Below, in pieces: positions 1-10,272 of a stretch of DNA of 64,000 nucleotides. Positions within the stretch are counted from its first letter, which is position 1. The number at the start of each line of letters is the position of its first letter. The notes below the pieces were generated by a model that worked only from the letters and a program-made list of their open reading frames with translations, did not search any database and had not been told where the DNA came from. Both the position numbers and the translations under genes were made by a program. This DNA comes from Candidatus Xiphinematobacter sp. (GTDB taxonomy: Bacteria > Verrucomicrobiota > Verrucomicrobiia > Chthoniobacterales > Xiphinematobacteraceae): positions 306,673 to 370,672 of the forward strand of contig CP068473.1 in NCBI GenBank assembly GCA_016766635.1, read 5' to 3'.

Positions 1-17
1 CACTCTAAAGCTGTTCC

Positions 18-728
18 TTAGTGTCCAAGGTAGGCCTTTCGAACCTGAGCATTCTTGCGTAATTCCGCACTCCTTCCACTGAGAGCCAATTTGCCAGATT
101 CCAGCACACAGGCAAGATGGCTGACTTGCAGTGCAAGATTCGCGTTCTGCTCGACAAGAAGAATCGTCGTGCCCCGACGTTCATTAAGTTCAATTAGCCG
201 CTGAAAAATAGTTTCTACAAGGATCGGGGCAATGCCTAATGAGGGCTCATCAAGCATTAACATCCTTGCTCCACTCATAATCGCTCTGCCAATGGCTAGC
301 ATTTGCTGTTCCCCACCGGAGAGGGTTCCTGCCTGTTGATCGAGGCGCTCTGCGATATGGGGGAAGATTGAAAAGACGTAATCTTGATCTGCAGGCAATG
401 TACAGTGGTTTTTTCTTCGGTAGGCTCCCACTTTTAAATTTTCTCGGACAGAAAGATTTGAAAATATCATCCTCCCCTCTGGTACATGGGAAAGCCCCCT
501 ATCTACTATTAAGTAAGGGGGCAAACTTGAAATGTCCTCCCCATCAAATTGAACACTCCCGGCTGTCAGTCGATTCAATCCAGATATGGTGCGTAGCACA
601 GTAGATTTTCCCGCGCCATTTGCGCCAATTAGCGTGACAATTTTCCCTTCTGGGACTTCAAAAGAGACTCCGTGAAGGGCCTGTACTGAACCATAAAACA
701 CACTAAGATTTTCCGCTATAAGCATCAT
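18..728 (-). CDS. livF: Branched-chain amino acid ABC transporter ATPase LivF
   Basis: One of the two cytoplasmic ATPases that power LIV-type uptake of branched-chain amino acids. The 236-residue protein has a Walker A GANGAGKS at about 35-42, the ABC signature LSGGEQQ from 136 and a Walker B ending MLMLDEPS with Asp160-Glu161. Length and the short form without extra domains fit LivF rather than LivG. It follows livG by 20 bp on the same strand and is the last gene of the livM-livG-livF unit seen here; only 17 bp lie beyond its stop before the window edge. Two adjacent ATG codons are possible starts. Substrate choice (Leu/Ile/Val versus another polar compound such as urea) cannot be read from an ATPase, so the transporter type is certain and the exact substrate is inferred. 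Confidence 0.95.
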   Translation of the reverse strand: MMLIAENLSVFYGSVQALHGVSFEVPEGKIVTLIGANGAGKSTVLRTISGLNRLTAGSVQFDGEDISSLPPYLIVDRGLSHVPEGRMIFSNLSVRENLKVGAYRRKNHCTLPADQDYVFSIFPHIAERLDQQAGTLSGGEQQMLAIGRAIMSGARMLMLDEPSLGIAPILVETIFQRLIELNERRGTTILLVEQNANLALQVSHLACVLESGKLALSGRSAELRKNAQVRKAYLGH

Positions 729-748
729 GCTGCCGTTTTTACTATCTC

Positions 749-1534
749 CTACTTGCCAGGTGGCAAGGGACGCCCAAGGTATGCTTCAATTACCGTGGGA
801 TTAGATTGAATGTCTTCGGGAGTCCCCTCGGCTAGCAATTTACCTTGTTCCATCACTAGGATTCTCCGACAAATCCCCATGACAAGAGGCATGTCATGCT
901 CTACTAGAAGAACGGCAATTCCAAAACGTTCCTGAACAAAACGGATAAGCTGCATGAGCTCCTCCTTTTCAACTGTATTCATCCCTGCAGCAGGTTCATC
1001 CAGCAAGAGGAGCTTTGGCTGTGTAGCCATAGCACGTACAATTTCTAATCTCCTCTGTGACCCATAGGGAAGCGTGATGGCAAGACGTTCCCCCGCTCGT
1101 TCTAGCCCAAAAATTTTCAGCAATTCTAGGGCTTTCTGCTGCACTTCAGCCTCTTCTTTTAGGAATTTAGCCCCACGGGTAATTGCGTGTAACCAGCTAT
1201 GACTCAGGTGCAAATTAAACGCCACTACCACATTCTCAAGCACAGAGAGCGAACGGAATAGACGTACATTTTGAAAAGTACGCGCCATTCCCATCGCGGT
1301 TATTTTGCTAGCGCGTAGCCCAGAACAAACCTCCCCTTCAAAAAGAATTTCCCCTGAAGTAGGAGAATAAATGCCGGTCACTAGATTAAATACGCTGCTT
1401 TTCCCTGCGCCGTTGGGACCAATCAATCCTAAGAGCTCCCCTTCTTTTACCCGAAAAGATATACTCGCCACGGCATGTAACCCTCCGAAACGAAGTGCAC
1501 AATTGCGAACCTCTAGAAGATGATTTCTATTCAT
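749..1534 (-). CDS. livG: Branched-chain amino acid ABC transporter ATPase LivG
   Basis: Second ATPase of the LIV transporter, 261 residues. Walker A GPNGAGKSS lies at about 39-47, the family-typical Q-loop stretch ARTFQNVRLF follows, and Walker B reads LLLLDEPAAGMN. The longer helical insertion between Q-loop and signature, and the C-terminal end YLGRPLPPG, are typical of LivG. The signature is the degenerate LPYGSQRRLE that LivG proteins carry. Its start overlaps the livM stop by 4 bp, showing translational coupling. It pairs with LivF on the cytoplasmic face of the LivM (and presumably LivH) membrane channel. Confidence 0.95.
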   Translation of the reverse strand: MNRNHLLEVRNCALRFGGLHAVASISFRVKEGELLGLIGPNGAGKSSVFNLVTGIYSPTSGEILFEGEVCSGLRASKITAMGMARTFQNVRLFRSLSVLENVVVAFNLHLSHSWLHAITRGAKFLKEEAEVQQKALELLKIFGLERAGERLAITLPYGSQRRLEIVRAMATQPKLLLLDEPAAGMNTVEKEELMQLIRFVQERFGIAVLLVEHDMPLVMGICRRILVMEQGKLLAEGTPEDIQSNPTVIEAYLGRPLPPGK

Positions 1535-2523
1535 GTTCTTCTCCTGCGAAAGGCCCCTTGCTCAAAACATTTCCCTATCCCCCCTAGCAACCCCTGCGGA
1601 CGTAAGATCATAAGAAGAATAATCATAAGAGAGTAGGCTACCATTCGATAACTCCCCAGCTGTCGGAGCCATTCATTGAGCAAAGTGAGAAAGATTGCTG
1701 CAAGGGTAACACCGCCTATCTGACCCATCCCACCTAGCACTACCATAACCAGAATTTCGATTGATTTCAGGTATGTAAAACCATCCGGACTGATAAACTC
1801 GACACTGTGTGCGTAGAGCGCTCCAGCTATCCCGGAAAAAAAGGCCCCCCACACGAACGCTGTAACTTTATAAGCTGTGGTATTTACACCCATGCTTTCC
1901 GCTGCAAGTTCATCATCCCGTACGGCGTGAAAACCTTTTCCATAGGTGGAACGAACCAGAGAAAAGGAAAAATAAACGACAATTGCCGCTGTACCAATAC
2001 TCCAAAAGAGATTGGTTGCTGGAACGACTGCCTCCATCCCACGTGCTCCCCCCACTGCTTCCGTATTCTGTAGAACCACTCGGATGATTTCCCCAAATCC
2101 AAGCGTCACCAAGGCCAAATAATCTCCCTGCAGGCGTAGAGAGGGGACACCAACAATCCATCCCGCCAAGCCAGCGGCCAATCCACTTGCAAACAACACG
2201 GGAAAAAACGTCACCTGTGACCAGAAAGAAGTCCCAGTGAATTGCGTGTCTGGAAACCAGGAGGGGAGACCGTAAGAGGTAATAGAAGCTGAAGTATAGG
2301 CGCCAACTGCCATAAAAGCCGCATGGCACAGAGAGAACTGACCAGTTTCTCCCATCACTAGATTTAGGCTAACAGCTAACGTGGCATAGATGGCAGCAAG
2401 TGTGAGGACCTGAACATAATAAGGGTCGAGCAATTGATCAGAAAAGTAGGACAGTGCCCAGCCAATGCCAATGGTCACAAACAACGCGAAGCGTGAGTAA
2501 AGTTTGATAAACCCTAAAATCAT
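1531..2523 (-). CDS. livM: Branched-chain amino acid ABC transporter permease LivM
   Basis: Inner-membrane permease of the LIV transporter, 330 residues with about eight to ten hydrophobic segments. The conserved early block LNLVMGETGQFSLCHAAF (about 53-70) and the later EAA-type loop GGMGQIGGVTLAAIF near residue 270 are characteristic of LivM. It is the first gene of livM-livG-livF and overlaps livG by 4 bp. LIV systems normally also need a second permease (LivH) and a periplasmic binding protein (LivK); neither is encoded in the 275 bp between this gene and carB, so they must lie elsewhere or be lost. Confidence 0.95.
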   Translation of the reverse strand: MILGFIKLYSRFALFVTIGIGWALSYFSDQLLDPYYVQVLTLAAIYATLAVSLNLVMGETGQFSLCHAAFMAVGAYTSASITSYGLPSWFPDTQFTGTSFWSQVTFFPVLFASGLAAGLAGWIVGVPSLRLQGDYLALVTLGFGEIIRVVLQNTEAVGGARGMEAVVPATNLFWSIGTAAIVVYFSFSLVRSTYGKGFHAVRDDELAAESMGVNTTAYKVTAFVWGAFFSGIAGALYAHSVEFISPDGFTYLKSIEILVMVVLGGMGQIGGVTLAAIFLTLLNEWLRQLGSYRMVAYSLMIILLMILRPQGLLGGIGKCFEQGAFRRRRT

Positions 2524-2794
2524 CCCGTTCTACGTGATAAAAAACCTACCTGAATCGCAAGCTACCGTGGCTACCCATCTAGAAGATTCCGAATTGCAGC
2601 GGGGGCCTCCCACAAGGCGCCCTAACACCTGACAAGATCAAGCAGAAGTGGAAGGTAGGAGGAACTATTAGCAACATCCTCAACGGCAGCACGGACAAGC
2701 GTGCCCCCAGGTCGGGAGTGAGAGAGTAGCAACCGGCCAAAAATTTTCAAGCGAAGACACTCCAGCGTTGCAGAAAAAGACGGGTAAATTCATT

Positions 2795-2812
2795 CCCCTT
2801 AATAGTAAGGGG
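2795..2812 (-). terminator. Weak hairpin overlapping the carB stop
   Basis: An inverted repeat with a 6-bp stem (CCCCTT / AAGGGG) and a 6-nt loop sits on the carB stop codon. It lacks a clear U run on the minus-strand side, so termination here is only a suggestion. Confidence 0.25.
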
Positions 2813-5800
2813 ATGTCTCTTCGGAGAAGAGAGGTGGTGAAGCAGCATGATATTCCTGGATGCTCCGCACTGAAATAGGAGCACAACGCATAGCACGGAT
2901 GGCTTCTAAACTAGCCTGTGCAGCACGCAGGGTAGTAATAACTGGTATGCGAGCAGCGACGGCTGCCATGCGGATGAGAATTTCGTCCTTCCTAGGCTGC
3001 CGACCACTGGGTGTATTAATGATCAAATGAACCTTCGATTCTTGGATCCTATCTAAGACATTTGGATAGCCCTCGGCCAGCTTTACAAGACACTCGGCTT
3101 GGACTCCACGGGACCCAAGAAATGCCGTCGTGCCGTGGGTTGAGAGAATTCGGAAATTTAGGCGACAAAATTCCAGCGCAATAAGAGCAATAGCGTCTTT
3201 ATCTATGTCCCTTACACTAATGAAGACGTTGCCCTGAGAAGGAAGGGCCGACTGAGCCGAGATTTGAGCCTTAGCGTATGCCACCCCGAAATCTCGATCA
3301 ATCCCCATCACCTCCCCGGTGGATCGCATCTCTGGTCCTAGAAGGATGTCGACTCCTGGAAATCGCGCGAAGGGAAATACCGCTTCTTTTACGGAAAAGT
3401 GCGATGGAACAACTTCCTTAATAAAGCCTAACTCGCAGAGCTTACGACCAACCATGACCTTGGCTGCAAGTTTTGCTAGCGGCACCCCAATAGCCTTACT
3501 AACAAATGGAATGGTGCGGGAAGCTCTAGGGTTTACTTCCAGTACGTACGCCTCCCCATTCTTCACAGCAAATTGGATGTTCATAAGGCCGACAACGTTA
3601 AGCTCGCGTGCAACAGCCTTGGTGGCTTCCTTAAGGTGCTCTAAAACTGTTGGTGAAAGCGAACAGGAGGGAATCATACAGGCGCTATCGCCGCTATGAA
3701 TCCCAGCTTGCTCGATGTGTTCCATAATACCACCCACCACGCAGAGACTCCCATCGCTAATACAATCTATATCCACCTCGGTGGCCTCCTCTAGAAAGCG
3801 GTCTACTAAGAGTGGTCCTACACAGAAAGAAGGTACAGCGGTGCGAACGTAGCAACGGAGGTCTTCCTCAGAGTGTATAATCTCCATCGCGCGACCACCT
3901 AATACAAAAGAGGGGCGAACGAGCACAGGATATCCAATGTGCGCGGCTACAGCTAAGGCTTCCTGCTCACAAGCTGCCGTTCCACCAATTGTTCTGCGCA
4001 ACCTCAAACGATCGATCATTGCAGCGAAGTACCTACGATTTTCTGCTGCTTCAATACTATGGGGCTGCGTTCCAACAATAGGGATACCTGCCGCCTGCAG
4101 GGAAGTAGCCAGATTAAGTGGTGTCTGACCTCCAAACTGGACAATTGCGGCATCACAGTTTTCCCTTTCATAAACATTGAGAACGTCTTCCAGTGTCAGC
4201 GGCTCAAAATACAACTTGTCACTCGTATCGTAGTCAGTGGAAACAGTTTCTGGGTTAGAATTAACCATGATAGTCTCAATTCCCTCTTCTCTAAGAGCGA
4301 AAGCTGCGTGGACACAACAGTAGTCGAATTCAATCCCCTGCCCAATTCTGTTAGGGCCACTTCCAAGGATCATTACTTTTTTTCGAGAGCTTGGATAAAT
4401 TTCGTCCTCATCACCATAGGTGGAATAGTAGTAGGGTGTGTGGGCTGCGAATTCCGCCGCACAAGTATCCACCAGTCGATAAGTTGGAACAATACCTTGG
4501 GCTTTGCGGCGATTGCGGATTTCCATCTCGGAGGTGCCTGAAAGAAAGGCAAGTTGGCAGTCGGAAAAACCCATCTTTTTTGCCCGTCGGAGGGGGATCT
4601 TTGTGGGGTTTTGCTGAAAGGATCTCTCCTCGTCCACGATTTGCTGGATATGCCGAATAAACCAGGGATCAATGCCAGATAATTCAGATACGTGCTTTTC
4701 GCTAAACCCAGTCTGTAGAGCATATCGTAGAAAGAAAATTCGCTCAGCACTGGGAATTTGTAGTCGCTTTTTAATAACATCCAGGTCGGGGGTTCCGTCC
4801 CCCAACAATGGGGGATTGTCCCTACCATCACTTCCTAGACCAAGTCTACCAATCTCTAGGGATCGAATGGCCTTTTGCAGCGACTCTTTTAGGGTACGGC
4901 CGATAGCCATCACTTCTCCCACACTCTTCATTTGCGTAGTCAAAGTTGAGTCCGCCATGGGAAACTTTTCAAAAGTGAACCGTGGGATCTTGGTAACCAC
5001 ATAATCAATTGCTGGTTCAAAGCAGGCCGACGTCTTCCGTGTAATATCGTTCTTGAGCTCATCTAGACTATACCCAACGGCGAGCTTGGCAGCAATTTTA
5101 GCAATGGGGAAACCTGTCGCTTTAGATGCCAGTGCTGAAGAACGTGAAACGCGAGGATTCATCTCAATGGCCACCATACGTCCAGTCTGTGGATTAACTC
5201 CAAACTGGATGTTAGCACCACCGGTTTCCACACCAATGGCCCTCATGATTGAAAACGAAGCATCCCGCATGGACTGATATTCTTTATCTGTAAGAGTTTG
5301 AATAGGGGCTACTGTGATAGAGTCGCCGGTATGAACACCCATAGGATCCATATTTTCAATGGAGCAGACTACTACACAGTTATCAGCGCAGTCGCGCATT
5401 ACCTCCATTTCAAATTCCTTCCAACCAAGCAGAGATTCCTCAACGAGGATCTCCGAAACTGGGGAAAGAGTGAGTCCTTGTTGAACAATCTCTTTAAACT
5501 GTCGATAGTTATTAGCGATCCCTCCTCCTCCCCCTCCCAAGGTAAAAGCCGGACGGATAATAAGCGGAAATCTTTCAATGCGCCCTGCAATAGCAAGTGC
5601 TTCTTCCATGTTGTGAGCTATACCAGAGACCGGTACATCCAACCCAATGGCCAACATTATTTCTTTGAAGACCTGGCGGTCTTCGCCTTTCCGGATTGCA
5701 GTGGCGCTTGCACCAATTAGTTGTACCCCAAAACGTTGCAGGGTGCCGTCTTGCGCTAGAGCAATAGCGACGTTAAGAGCCGTCTGTCCCCCAACAGTAG

Positions 5801-6062
5801 GGAGAACGGCATCTACTTTTTCCCGTTCTATAATCATTGCTACTATCTCAGGTGTGATCGGCTCGATGTAAGTGCGTACCGCAAATTCTGGATCAGTCAT
5901 AATGGTAGCCGGGTTGGAATTAATAAGGACCACCGCATAGCCTTCCTCTGCCAGAGCTTTGCAGGCCTGGACTCCTGAGTAGTCAAATTCACACCCCTGC
6001 CCAATTACGATTGGGCCAGAGCCGATGAGGAGAATTTTTTTTAGGGAAATGTTCTTAGGCAT
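2799..6062 (-). CDS. carB: Carbamoyl phosphate synthase large subunit
   Basis: Makes carbamoyl phosphate from bicarbonate, ammonia (from the CarA glutaminase) and two ATP, feeding arginine and pyrimidine synthesis. The protein (1087 residues from the ATG; E. coli about 1073) shows the internal duplication of the family. The first half begins [20 protein letters not shown], and the second restarts near residue 570 with [20 protein letters not shown]. Each half has an ATP-grasp core, and the C-terminal 140 residues form the MGS-like regulatory domain. The start was taken at the ATG just before KNISLKK; an in-frame GTG five codons upstream is the alternative. carA is not adjacent. Together with argH this points to a retained arginine pathway. 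Confidence 0.97.
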   Translation of the reverse strand: MPKNISLKKILLIGSGPIVIGQGCEFDYSGVQACKALAEEGYAVVLINSNPATIMTDPEFAVRTYIEPITPEIVAMIIEREKVDAVLPTVGGQTALNVAIALAQDGTLQRFGVQLIGASATAIRKGEDRQVFKEIMLAIGLDVPVSGIAHNMEEALAIAGRIERFPLIIRPAFTLGGGGGGIANNYRQFKEIVQQGLTLSPVSEILVEESLLGWKEFEMEVMRDCADNCVVVCSIENMDPMGVHTGDSITVAPIQTLTDKEYQSMRDASFSIMRAIGVETGGANIQFGVNPQTGRMVAIEMNPRVSRSSALASKATGFPIAKIAAKLAVGYSLDELKNDITRKTSACFEPAIDYVVTKIPRFTFEKFPMADSTLTTQMKSVGEVMAIGRTLKESLQKAIRSLEIGRLGLGSDGRDNPPLLGDGTPDLDVIKKRLQIPSAERIFFLRYALQTGFSEKHVSELSGIDPWFIRHIQQIVDEERSFQQNPTKIPLRRAKKMGFSDCQLAFLSGTSEMEIRNRRKAQGIVPTYRLVDTCAAEFAAHTPYYYSTYGDEDEIYPSSRKKVMILGSGPNRIGQGIEFDYCCVHAAFALREEGIETIMVNSNPETVSTDYDTSDKLYFEPLTLEDVLNVYERENCDAAIVQFGGQTPLNLATSLQAAGIPIVGTQPHSIEAAENRRYFAAMIDRLRLRRTIGGTAACEQEALAVAAHIGYPVLVRPSFVLGGRAMEIIHSEEDLRCYVRTAVPSFCVGPLLVDRFLEEATEVDIDCISDGSLCVVGGIMEHIEQAGIHSGDSACMIPSCSLSPTVLEHLKEATKAVARELNVVGLMNIQFAVKNGEAYVLEVNPRASRTIPFVSKAIGVPLAKLAAKVMVGRKLCELGFIKEVVPSHFSVKEAVFPFARFPGVDILLGPEMRSTGEVMGIDRDFGVAYAKAQISAQSALPSQGNVFISVRDIDKDAIALIALEFCRLNFRILSTHGTTAFLGSRGVQAECLVKLAEGYPNVLDRIQESKVHLIINTPSGRQPRKDEILIRMAAVAARIPVITTLRAAQASLEAIRAMRCAPISVRSIQEYHAASPPLFSEETSPYY

Positions 6063-6262
6063 CGGAAAGGATACCACCCACAGACCGAGTAGAGATTAAT
6101 CAGAGTGGGGCAAAATTCGCAACCGAATCCTTTTTATACAGCGGAATGCCGTATAGCGCCACTTTTTGCCAAAGTCCTTAATATCTACAGTCTTAACGAT
6201 AAGAAAGGTACACACTTCCCTTCGTCTTACCATCCAACTCTTGCCATCAGAAAGTCCGGAAC

Positions 6263-7063
6263 TTGCTGGGGGCTTGCTATGTTAATTGCCGTGTTGTGAA
6301 AGAATTACTCCTGACTTTTGTTCTTTGTTTCGGGGAAACGGTCCTCATGGGGTTCGAAACCATTCTCTCCATTTTCCGAGGCCAAATCCGTCCAAAACTG
6401 GTTTTCCAGCAGATCTGCGAGATTGGCTACCGCTCACAAGTAGTAGTGGTAGTGACAGGCTCTTTTACTGGGGCCGTGTTTACAGCCCAGACGTTTTTTC
6501 AGTTCAGTAACTTGAATATGGAATCAGCTGTGGGACCTGTAGTGGCCGTGGCTATGTGTAGAGAGCTTGGGCCTGTGCTAACAGGTTTGATGGTAGCTGG
6601 CCGTGTAGGGGCAGCAATGAGCGCCGAATTAGGCACCATGGCAGTTACCCAACAAATTGACGCGCTCCGGGCACTGGCGGTACACCCGGTCGATTATCTG
6701 GTTGTACCACGTGCACTCGCCATGTTTTTTTCCATGCCTTTTCTTGTTGGAGAAAGCATTTTCTTCGGCATCTTTTCCAGTTTCTTCATAGCGGCCCAAG
6801 TATTGAATGTCTCTAGCACTTATTACCTAGAGAATATGCGTCGATTCACAGATGGTGTGGACGTTCTCATGGGGATTGCTAAAGGCTTAGTTTTCGGAGG
6901 CCTCATTGTCTTTATTAGCTGCCAACGAGGCCTAGATGCTAAGGGGGGGGCGGTTGGCGTAGGTTGCGCTACTACTCAGTCGGTAGTCATCAGTTCTCTT
7001 GCTATCCTCATTACGAATTTTTTCCTTACCATGGGGCTAAACATGATTTTTCCAACTGGGTGA
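6263..7063 (+). CDS. mlaE: MlaE-family lipid transport permease
   Basis: Inner-membrane permease of an MCE-type phospholipid transporter between outer and inner membranes. The family hallmark block around CRELGPVLTGLMVAGRVGAA (residues about 93-112) followed by AELGTMAVTQQIDALRAL is clear, and five to six hydrophobic helices span the rest. It is 266 residues if the TTG at 6263 is used; a GTG at 6296 would give 255 residues, closer to typical MlaE length, and neither has a strong ribosome binding site. It heads mlaE-mlaF-mlaD; mlaF starts 9 bp after it. An 8-G run at 6943-6950 lies near the 3' end. Confidence 0.93.
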   Translation: MLGACYVNCRVVKELLLTFVLCFGETVLMGFETILSIFRGQIRPKLVFQQICEIGYRSQVVVVVTGSFTGAVFTAQTFFQFSNLNMESAVGPVVAVAMCRELGPVLTGLMVAGRVGAAMSAELGTMAVTQQIDALRALAVHPVDYLVVPRALAMFFSMPFLVGESIFFGIFSSFFIAAQVLNVSSTYYLENMRRFTDGVDVLMGIAKGLVFGGLIVFISCQRGLDAKGGAVGVGCATTQSVVISSLAILITNFFLTMGLNMIFPTG

Positions 7064-7071
7064 GCTTCACG

Positions 7072-7833
7072 ATGAACAATGCTCCTCTTATTGAGGTACA
7101 AAATCTCTTCCAAAAAATAGGCACACAGGAAATCCTACGTGGAGTTACTCTTTCCGTCCTCCCTGGGGAAACTCTTGTTCTGCTGGGGAGAAGTGGGGGG
7201 GGGAAAAGTGTCTTCCTGCGACATCTAATTGGCTTGATGAAACCAGTTTGCGGAAAAATTCTCTTTGAAGGAAGAGATATTACCCAACTTAATGAGCGTC
7301 AGTTAGAGCCTATTCGTTGCAAGATCGGAATGCTTTTTCAGGATGGCGCTCTTTTCGATTCGCTTAGTGTCTTTAACAATGTTGCCTTCCCACTCCGTGA
7401 GCGTGGCATGCAAGACGAAAAAGAAATTCGAGAAAGGGTCCATAAGGCACTTGCTCTAGTCAACATGATCGGGCATGACGGAAAAGTGCCAGTCGACCTG
7501 AGCGGAGGTATGCGTAAACGTGTGGCCCTCGCTCGAGCAATTATTTCCCCACCTTCCGTGATTTTATACGATGAACCCACAGCTGGATTGGACCCAATCG
7601 TGTCTGGCAGCATTAATCGACTTATTCGACGCTTGCAAGGACAGCTACGGGTAACTTCAATCGTGGTAACACATGATCTGGTGAGCGCTTATCATGTGGG
7701 CGATCGAATTGCTCTTCTAGATCAGGGGAGAATTTACTTTTGTGGCTCTCCGCAGCAGATACGCTCCTCTGGCGACCCAATCATTCGCAATTTCATAGAA
7801 GGGAAGTCGGGGGAAGATAGTAAAACGGAGTAA
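7072..7833 (+). CDS. mlaF: MlaF-family lipid transport ATPase
   Basis: ATPase that drives the MlaE permease. The protein is 253 residues, with Walker A GRSGGGKS at about 39-46, signature LSGGMRKRVALARA and Walker B ILYDEPTAGLDP. The GMRKR form of the signature is typical of MlaF/Ttg2A. The ATG at 7072 was preferred over an upstream in-frame start at 6964 because the latter would run over the end of mlaE and add unrelated sequence. The three glycines of the P-loop are encoded by an uninterrupted run of nine G (7195-7203), which is unusually slippage-prone for such a critical motif. Confidence 0.95.
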   Translation: MNNAPLIEVQNLFQKIGTQEILRGVTLSVLPGETLVLLGRSGGGKSVFLRHLIGLMKPVCGKILFEGRDITQLNERQLEPIRCKIGMLFQDGALFDSLSVFNNVAFPLRERGMQDEKEIRERVHKALALVNMIGHDGKVPVDLSGGMRKRVALARAIISPPSVILYDEPTAGLDPIVSGSINRLIRRLQGQLRVTSIVVTHDLVSAYHVGDRIALLDQGRIYFCGSPQQIRSSGDPIIRNFIEGKSGEDSKTE

Positions 7834-7855
7834 GAGGCAAGAGAAGAGGAAAGAG

Positions 7856-8728
7856 ATGACTTCAGAAGAAAGAAAAATCCAAATGCGGGTAGGCATTTTT
7901 GTACTCATTGGCCTCACCACCATTGGAATTATGACCGTGTACCTTGGGAGGGTTGGTGAGAGCATGCACCATCATTATCGCCTACATGCCCACTTTCCGA
8001 ACGCCAGCGGAATAAAAAAAGGTGCCGATGTTCTTCTTAGTGGGGCCCGCATTGGTCGCGTAGCCACTTCGCCATCCATCCTACCCAATATGAAGGGGGT
8101 TTCTATCCAACTTTTTATTGAACAAGGGGTAAGCATCCCAGTGGGATCCAGATTTACGATTAGCAGCTCGGGGCTCTTGGGTGACCGATTTGTAGACATC
8201 CTTGTAGGAAAGGGGGTGACGGACACCCGGCCCATTTTACCAGGCGCTATCGTTCATGGAGAGTATGTATCCGGGATAGAGGACCTTGTTAGCACTGTTA
8301 ACAGTGTGGCCGAACGGACATCGGAATTAATAGCCTGTTTAGGTATAGTGGTCCAGGATGTAGGCCAAGTCGCAAGGATGGCTCGTACCAGCAACCTTCT
8401 CCAGCCGCAAAGCCTAAAAAACCTTTCTAAGACATTGGAAAATCTAAAAGAAATTAGTGGCGATTTTGCTCAGCTGTCAAAGAGGACGGAGGGTCTCTTA
8501 GAGACCACTAACACAGCTGTTGGGGAAAGCAGAAAAATACTCGCTTCTATCGGGATTATTTCTCGGGAAATCTCACAAGCTTTGAAGAGCGAGCAGAGTA
8601 CAGTAGGGTTGCTTCTAAGCAGCAAGGAGGTAGCCGAAAATGTTCGTGCGTTTATTCTGAACGCGCGCCAGCATGGCATCTTCTGGTACAAAGATACTGC
8701 TCGGAGGCAAACACGAGAACCGCCATGA
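7856..8728 (+). CDS. mlaD: MlaD-family (MCE domain) lipid-binding protein
   Basis: Membrane-anchored periplasmic component of the lipid transporter. An N-terminal transmembrane helix (about residues 11-30) is followed by a single MCE domain (about 40-120, including the conserved GLLGDRFVDI stretch) and a long, probably helical C-terminal tail. At 290 residues it is longer than the roughly 180-residue E. coli MlaD and closer to the plant and chlamydia-like form. It starts 22 bp after mlaF with a purine-rich GAGGAAAGAG upstream. mlaB and mlaC do not follow, so the set here is E-F-D only. Confidence 0.92.
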   Translation: MTSEERKIQMRVGIFVLIGLTTIGIMTVYLGRVGESMHHHYRLHAHFPNASGIKKGADVLLSGARIGRVATSPSILPNMKGVSIQLFIEQGVSIPVGSRFTISSSGLLGDRFVDILVGKGVTDTRPILPGAIVHGEYVSGIEDLVSTVNSVAERTSELIACLGIVVQDVGQVARMARTSNLLQPQSLKNLSKTLENLKEISGDFAQLSKRTEGLLETTNTAVGESRKILASIGIISREISQALKSEQSTVGLLLSSKEVAENVRAFILNARQHGIFWYKDTARRQTREPP

Positions 8729-8780
8729 CATTTTTGTGCACCTTCCTTATTCTTTACACCTCTGAAAGGGCACGGCCGCT

Positions 8781-9749
8781 TTACCGTAGCCCGACAGCAG
8801 ATCGAACTCGCTCTATAACCTCACTGGCAATTGTGTGAGCGCGAATGGCCCCTTTTTTGAGAACTTGATCAACCACTTCTGGGGAGGTGACCAGTTCCTC
8901 CCGACGTCTGCGCATAGGCTTGAAGAATAACCATACTGCCTCGAATAAACGTTCCTTAAAAGCACTATATCCAGTCCCCCCATGAACGTGCTCGTTTAGC
9001 ATCTGTTGGTAATCAGACGAACTGGCAACCAGCCTGTATAGTGATAGGATAGTGGATCCCGACGTAGACTTGGGCTGATCTACCGGTGTGGAATCAGTCT
9101 GAATCTCCATAATCCTTTTCCTCAGAACTTCCTCTGCCAAAAAAATTTCGATGGTGTTTCCATAACCTTTGCTCATCTTTGATCCATCTATCCCAGGGAT
9201 CATTGCCGTTCCTTCCTGAATAAGAGGTTCCGGTAGCCTCAGAACTGAGCCGTATACCTTGTTAAATTTAATAGCAATATCACGAGCCACCTCCAAGTGC
9301 TGCTTCTGATCCTTGCCTACCAGTACCAAATCGCTATCGTATAGCAAGATATCCGCAGTCATTAGGACAGGGTATGAAAACAGTCCATGGGAAGAGGGGA
9401 GCTTATGGGCTTTTTTTTCTTTATAAGCATGGCAGCGCTCCAGCAACCCCACTGGGATAAGAGTGCCTAAGATCCAGGCCAATTCAGTGACAGTCGGGAT
9501 AGCAGACTGCAAGAAAAGGCACGTTTTTTCTGGACTAAGACCGCAAGCAAGAAAGTCCCACACTACCTTTCTGACATTCTCCCTTAGGACTACGGGATCC
9601 CTTACAGAAGTGAGGGCATGGTAGTCTGCAATAAAGTAAAATGTTTCTATCCTGTTCTGTCCCTGCATTTGGATGGCGGGGCGCATCATCCCGAAGTAGT
9701 TGCCTAAGTGCAAGGCGCCGGAGGGCTGAATTCCGGAGAGTATACGCAT
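8781..9749 (-). CDS. trpS: Tryptophanyl-tRNA synthetase
   Basis: Charges tRNA-Trp with tryptophan. This is a class I synthetase of 322 residues, the usual bacterial length. The N-terminal signature PSGALHLGNYFG (about 8-19) is the HIGH-type motif and GSKMSKGYGN (about 193-202) is the KMSKS loop. The catalytic core also shows the DQKQHLEVARDIA block typical of TrpRS. It ends 52 bp from the stop of the oppositely oriented mlaD, so the two transcripts converge. Confidence 0.97.
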   Translation of the reverse strand: MRILSGIQPSGALHLGNYFGMMRPAIQMQGQNRIETFYFIADYHALTSVRDPVVLRENVRKVVWDFLACGLSPEKTCLFLQSAIPTVTELAWILGTLIPVGLLERCHAYKEKKAHKLPSSHGLFSYPVLMTADILLYDSDLVLVGKDQKQHLEVARDIAIKFNKVYGSVLRLPEPLIQEGTAMIPGIDGSKMSKGYGNTIEIFLAEEVLRKRIMEIQTDSTPVDQPKSTSGSTILSLYRLVASSSDYQQMLNEHVHGGTGYSAFKERLFEAVWLFFKPMRRRREELVTSPEVVDQVLKKGAIRAHTIASEVIERVRSAVGLR

Positions 9750-9810
9750 GTTTAATCAAATTGTCCGAGATCCCTAACGGCAATTGGCAAGAGGACGACC
9801 CGACATGCGA

Positions 9811-10272
9811 CTATACGCGCTTGAGTGATGATTCATACTGATAAATTGCCTCGATTCGTCGCTGATGCCGCCCGCCTTCAAAAGGAGTCTCTAGCCAAAT
9901 TTGAACGATGTTGAGAGCCGTTTCAATGGAAACCATGCGTTGTCCTAAGGAAAGGGCATTTGCATCGTTATGAAGGCGTGCATATTTTGCACTCTCGTCG
10001 TTCCAACAAAGTGCGCAGCGGATGCCCAGCACCTTGTTAGCTGCAATTGCTTCCCCATTTCCGGAGCCGCCGATTACAATGACGCGTTCTGCCTCTCTTT
10101 TCACGACGGATTCTGCTGCAGGAAGAATGTAGTACGGGTAATCATCACTCGGGTCATTGCTGTAGGTTCCAAAGTCTACCACGTCATGCTTAAGTTTCCT
10201 TAAGTAGATTGAGATACGCTCTTTATATTGAAAGCCTGCATGATCGGATCCAATAGAGATTTTCATTTTCAA
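9811..10272 (-). CDS. rpiB: Ribose-5-phosphate isomerase B
   Basis: Interconverts ribose 5-phosphate and ribulose 5-phosphate in the non-oxidative pentose phosphate pathway. The 153-residue protein carries the N-terminal SDHAG motif (Asp10-His11) and the phosphate-binding loop GGSGNGEAIAANK (68-80). The E. coli enzyme uses a Cys in the equivalent of this loop (CGTGIG); here it is Gly, and the GNGE form with Glu74 matches the mycobacterial type, in which Glu serves as the base. rpe, the partner epimerase, lies about 3 kb away on the other strand. The ATG at codon 3 is an alternative start. Confidence 0.93.
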   Translation of the reverse strand: MKMKISIGSDHAGFQYKERISIYLRKLKHDVVDFGTYSNDPSDDYPYYILPAAESVVKREAERVIVIGGSGNGEAIAANKVLGIRCALCWNDESAKYARLHNDANALSLGQRMVSIETALNIVQIWLETPFEGGRHQRRIEAIYQYESSLKRV

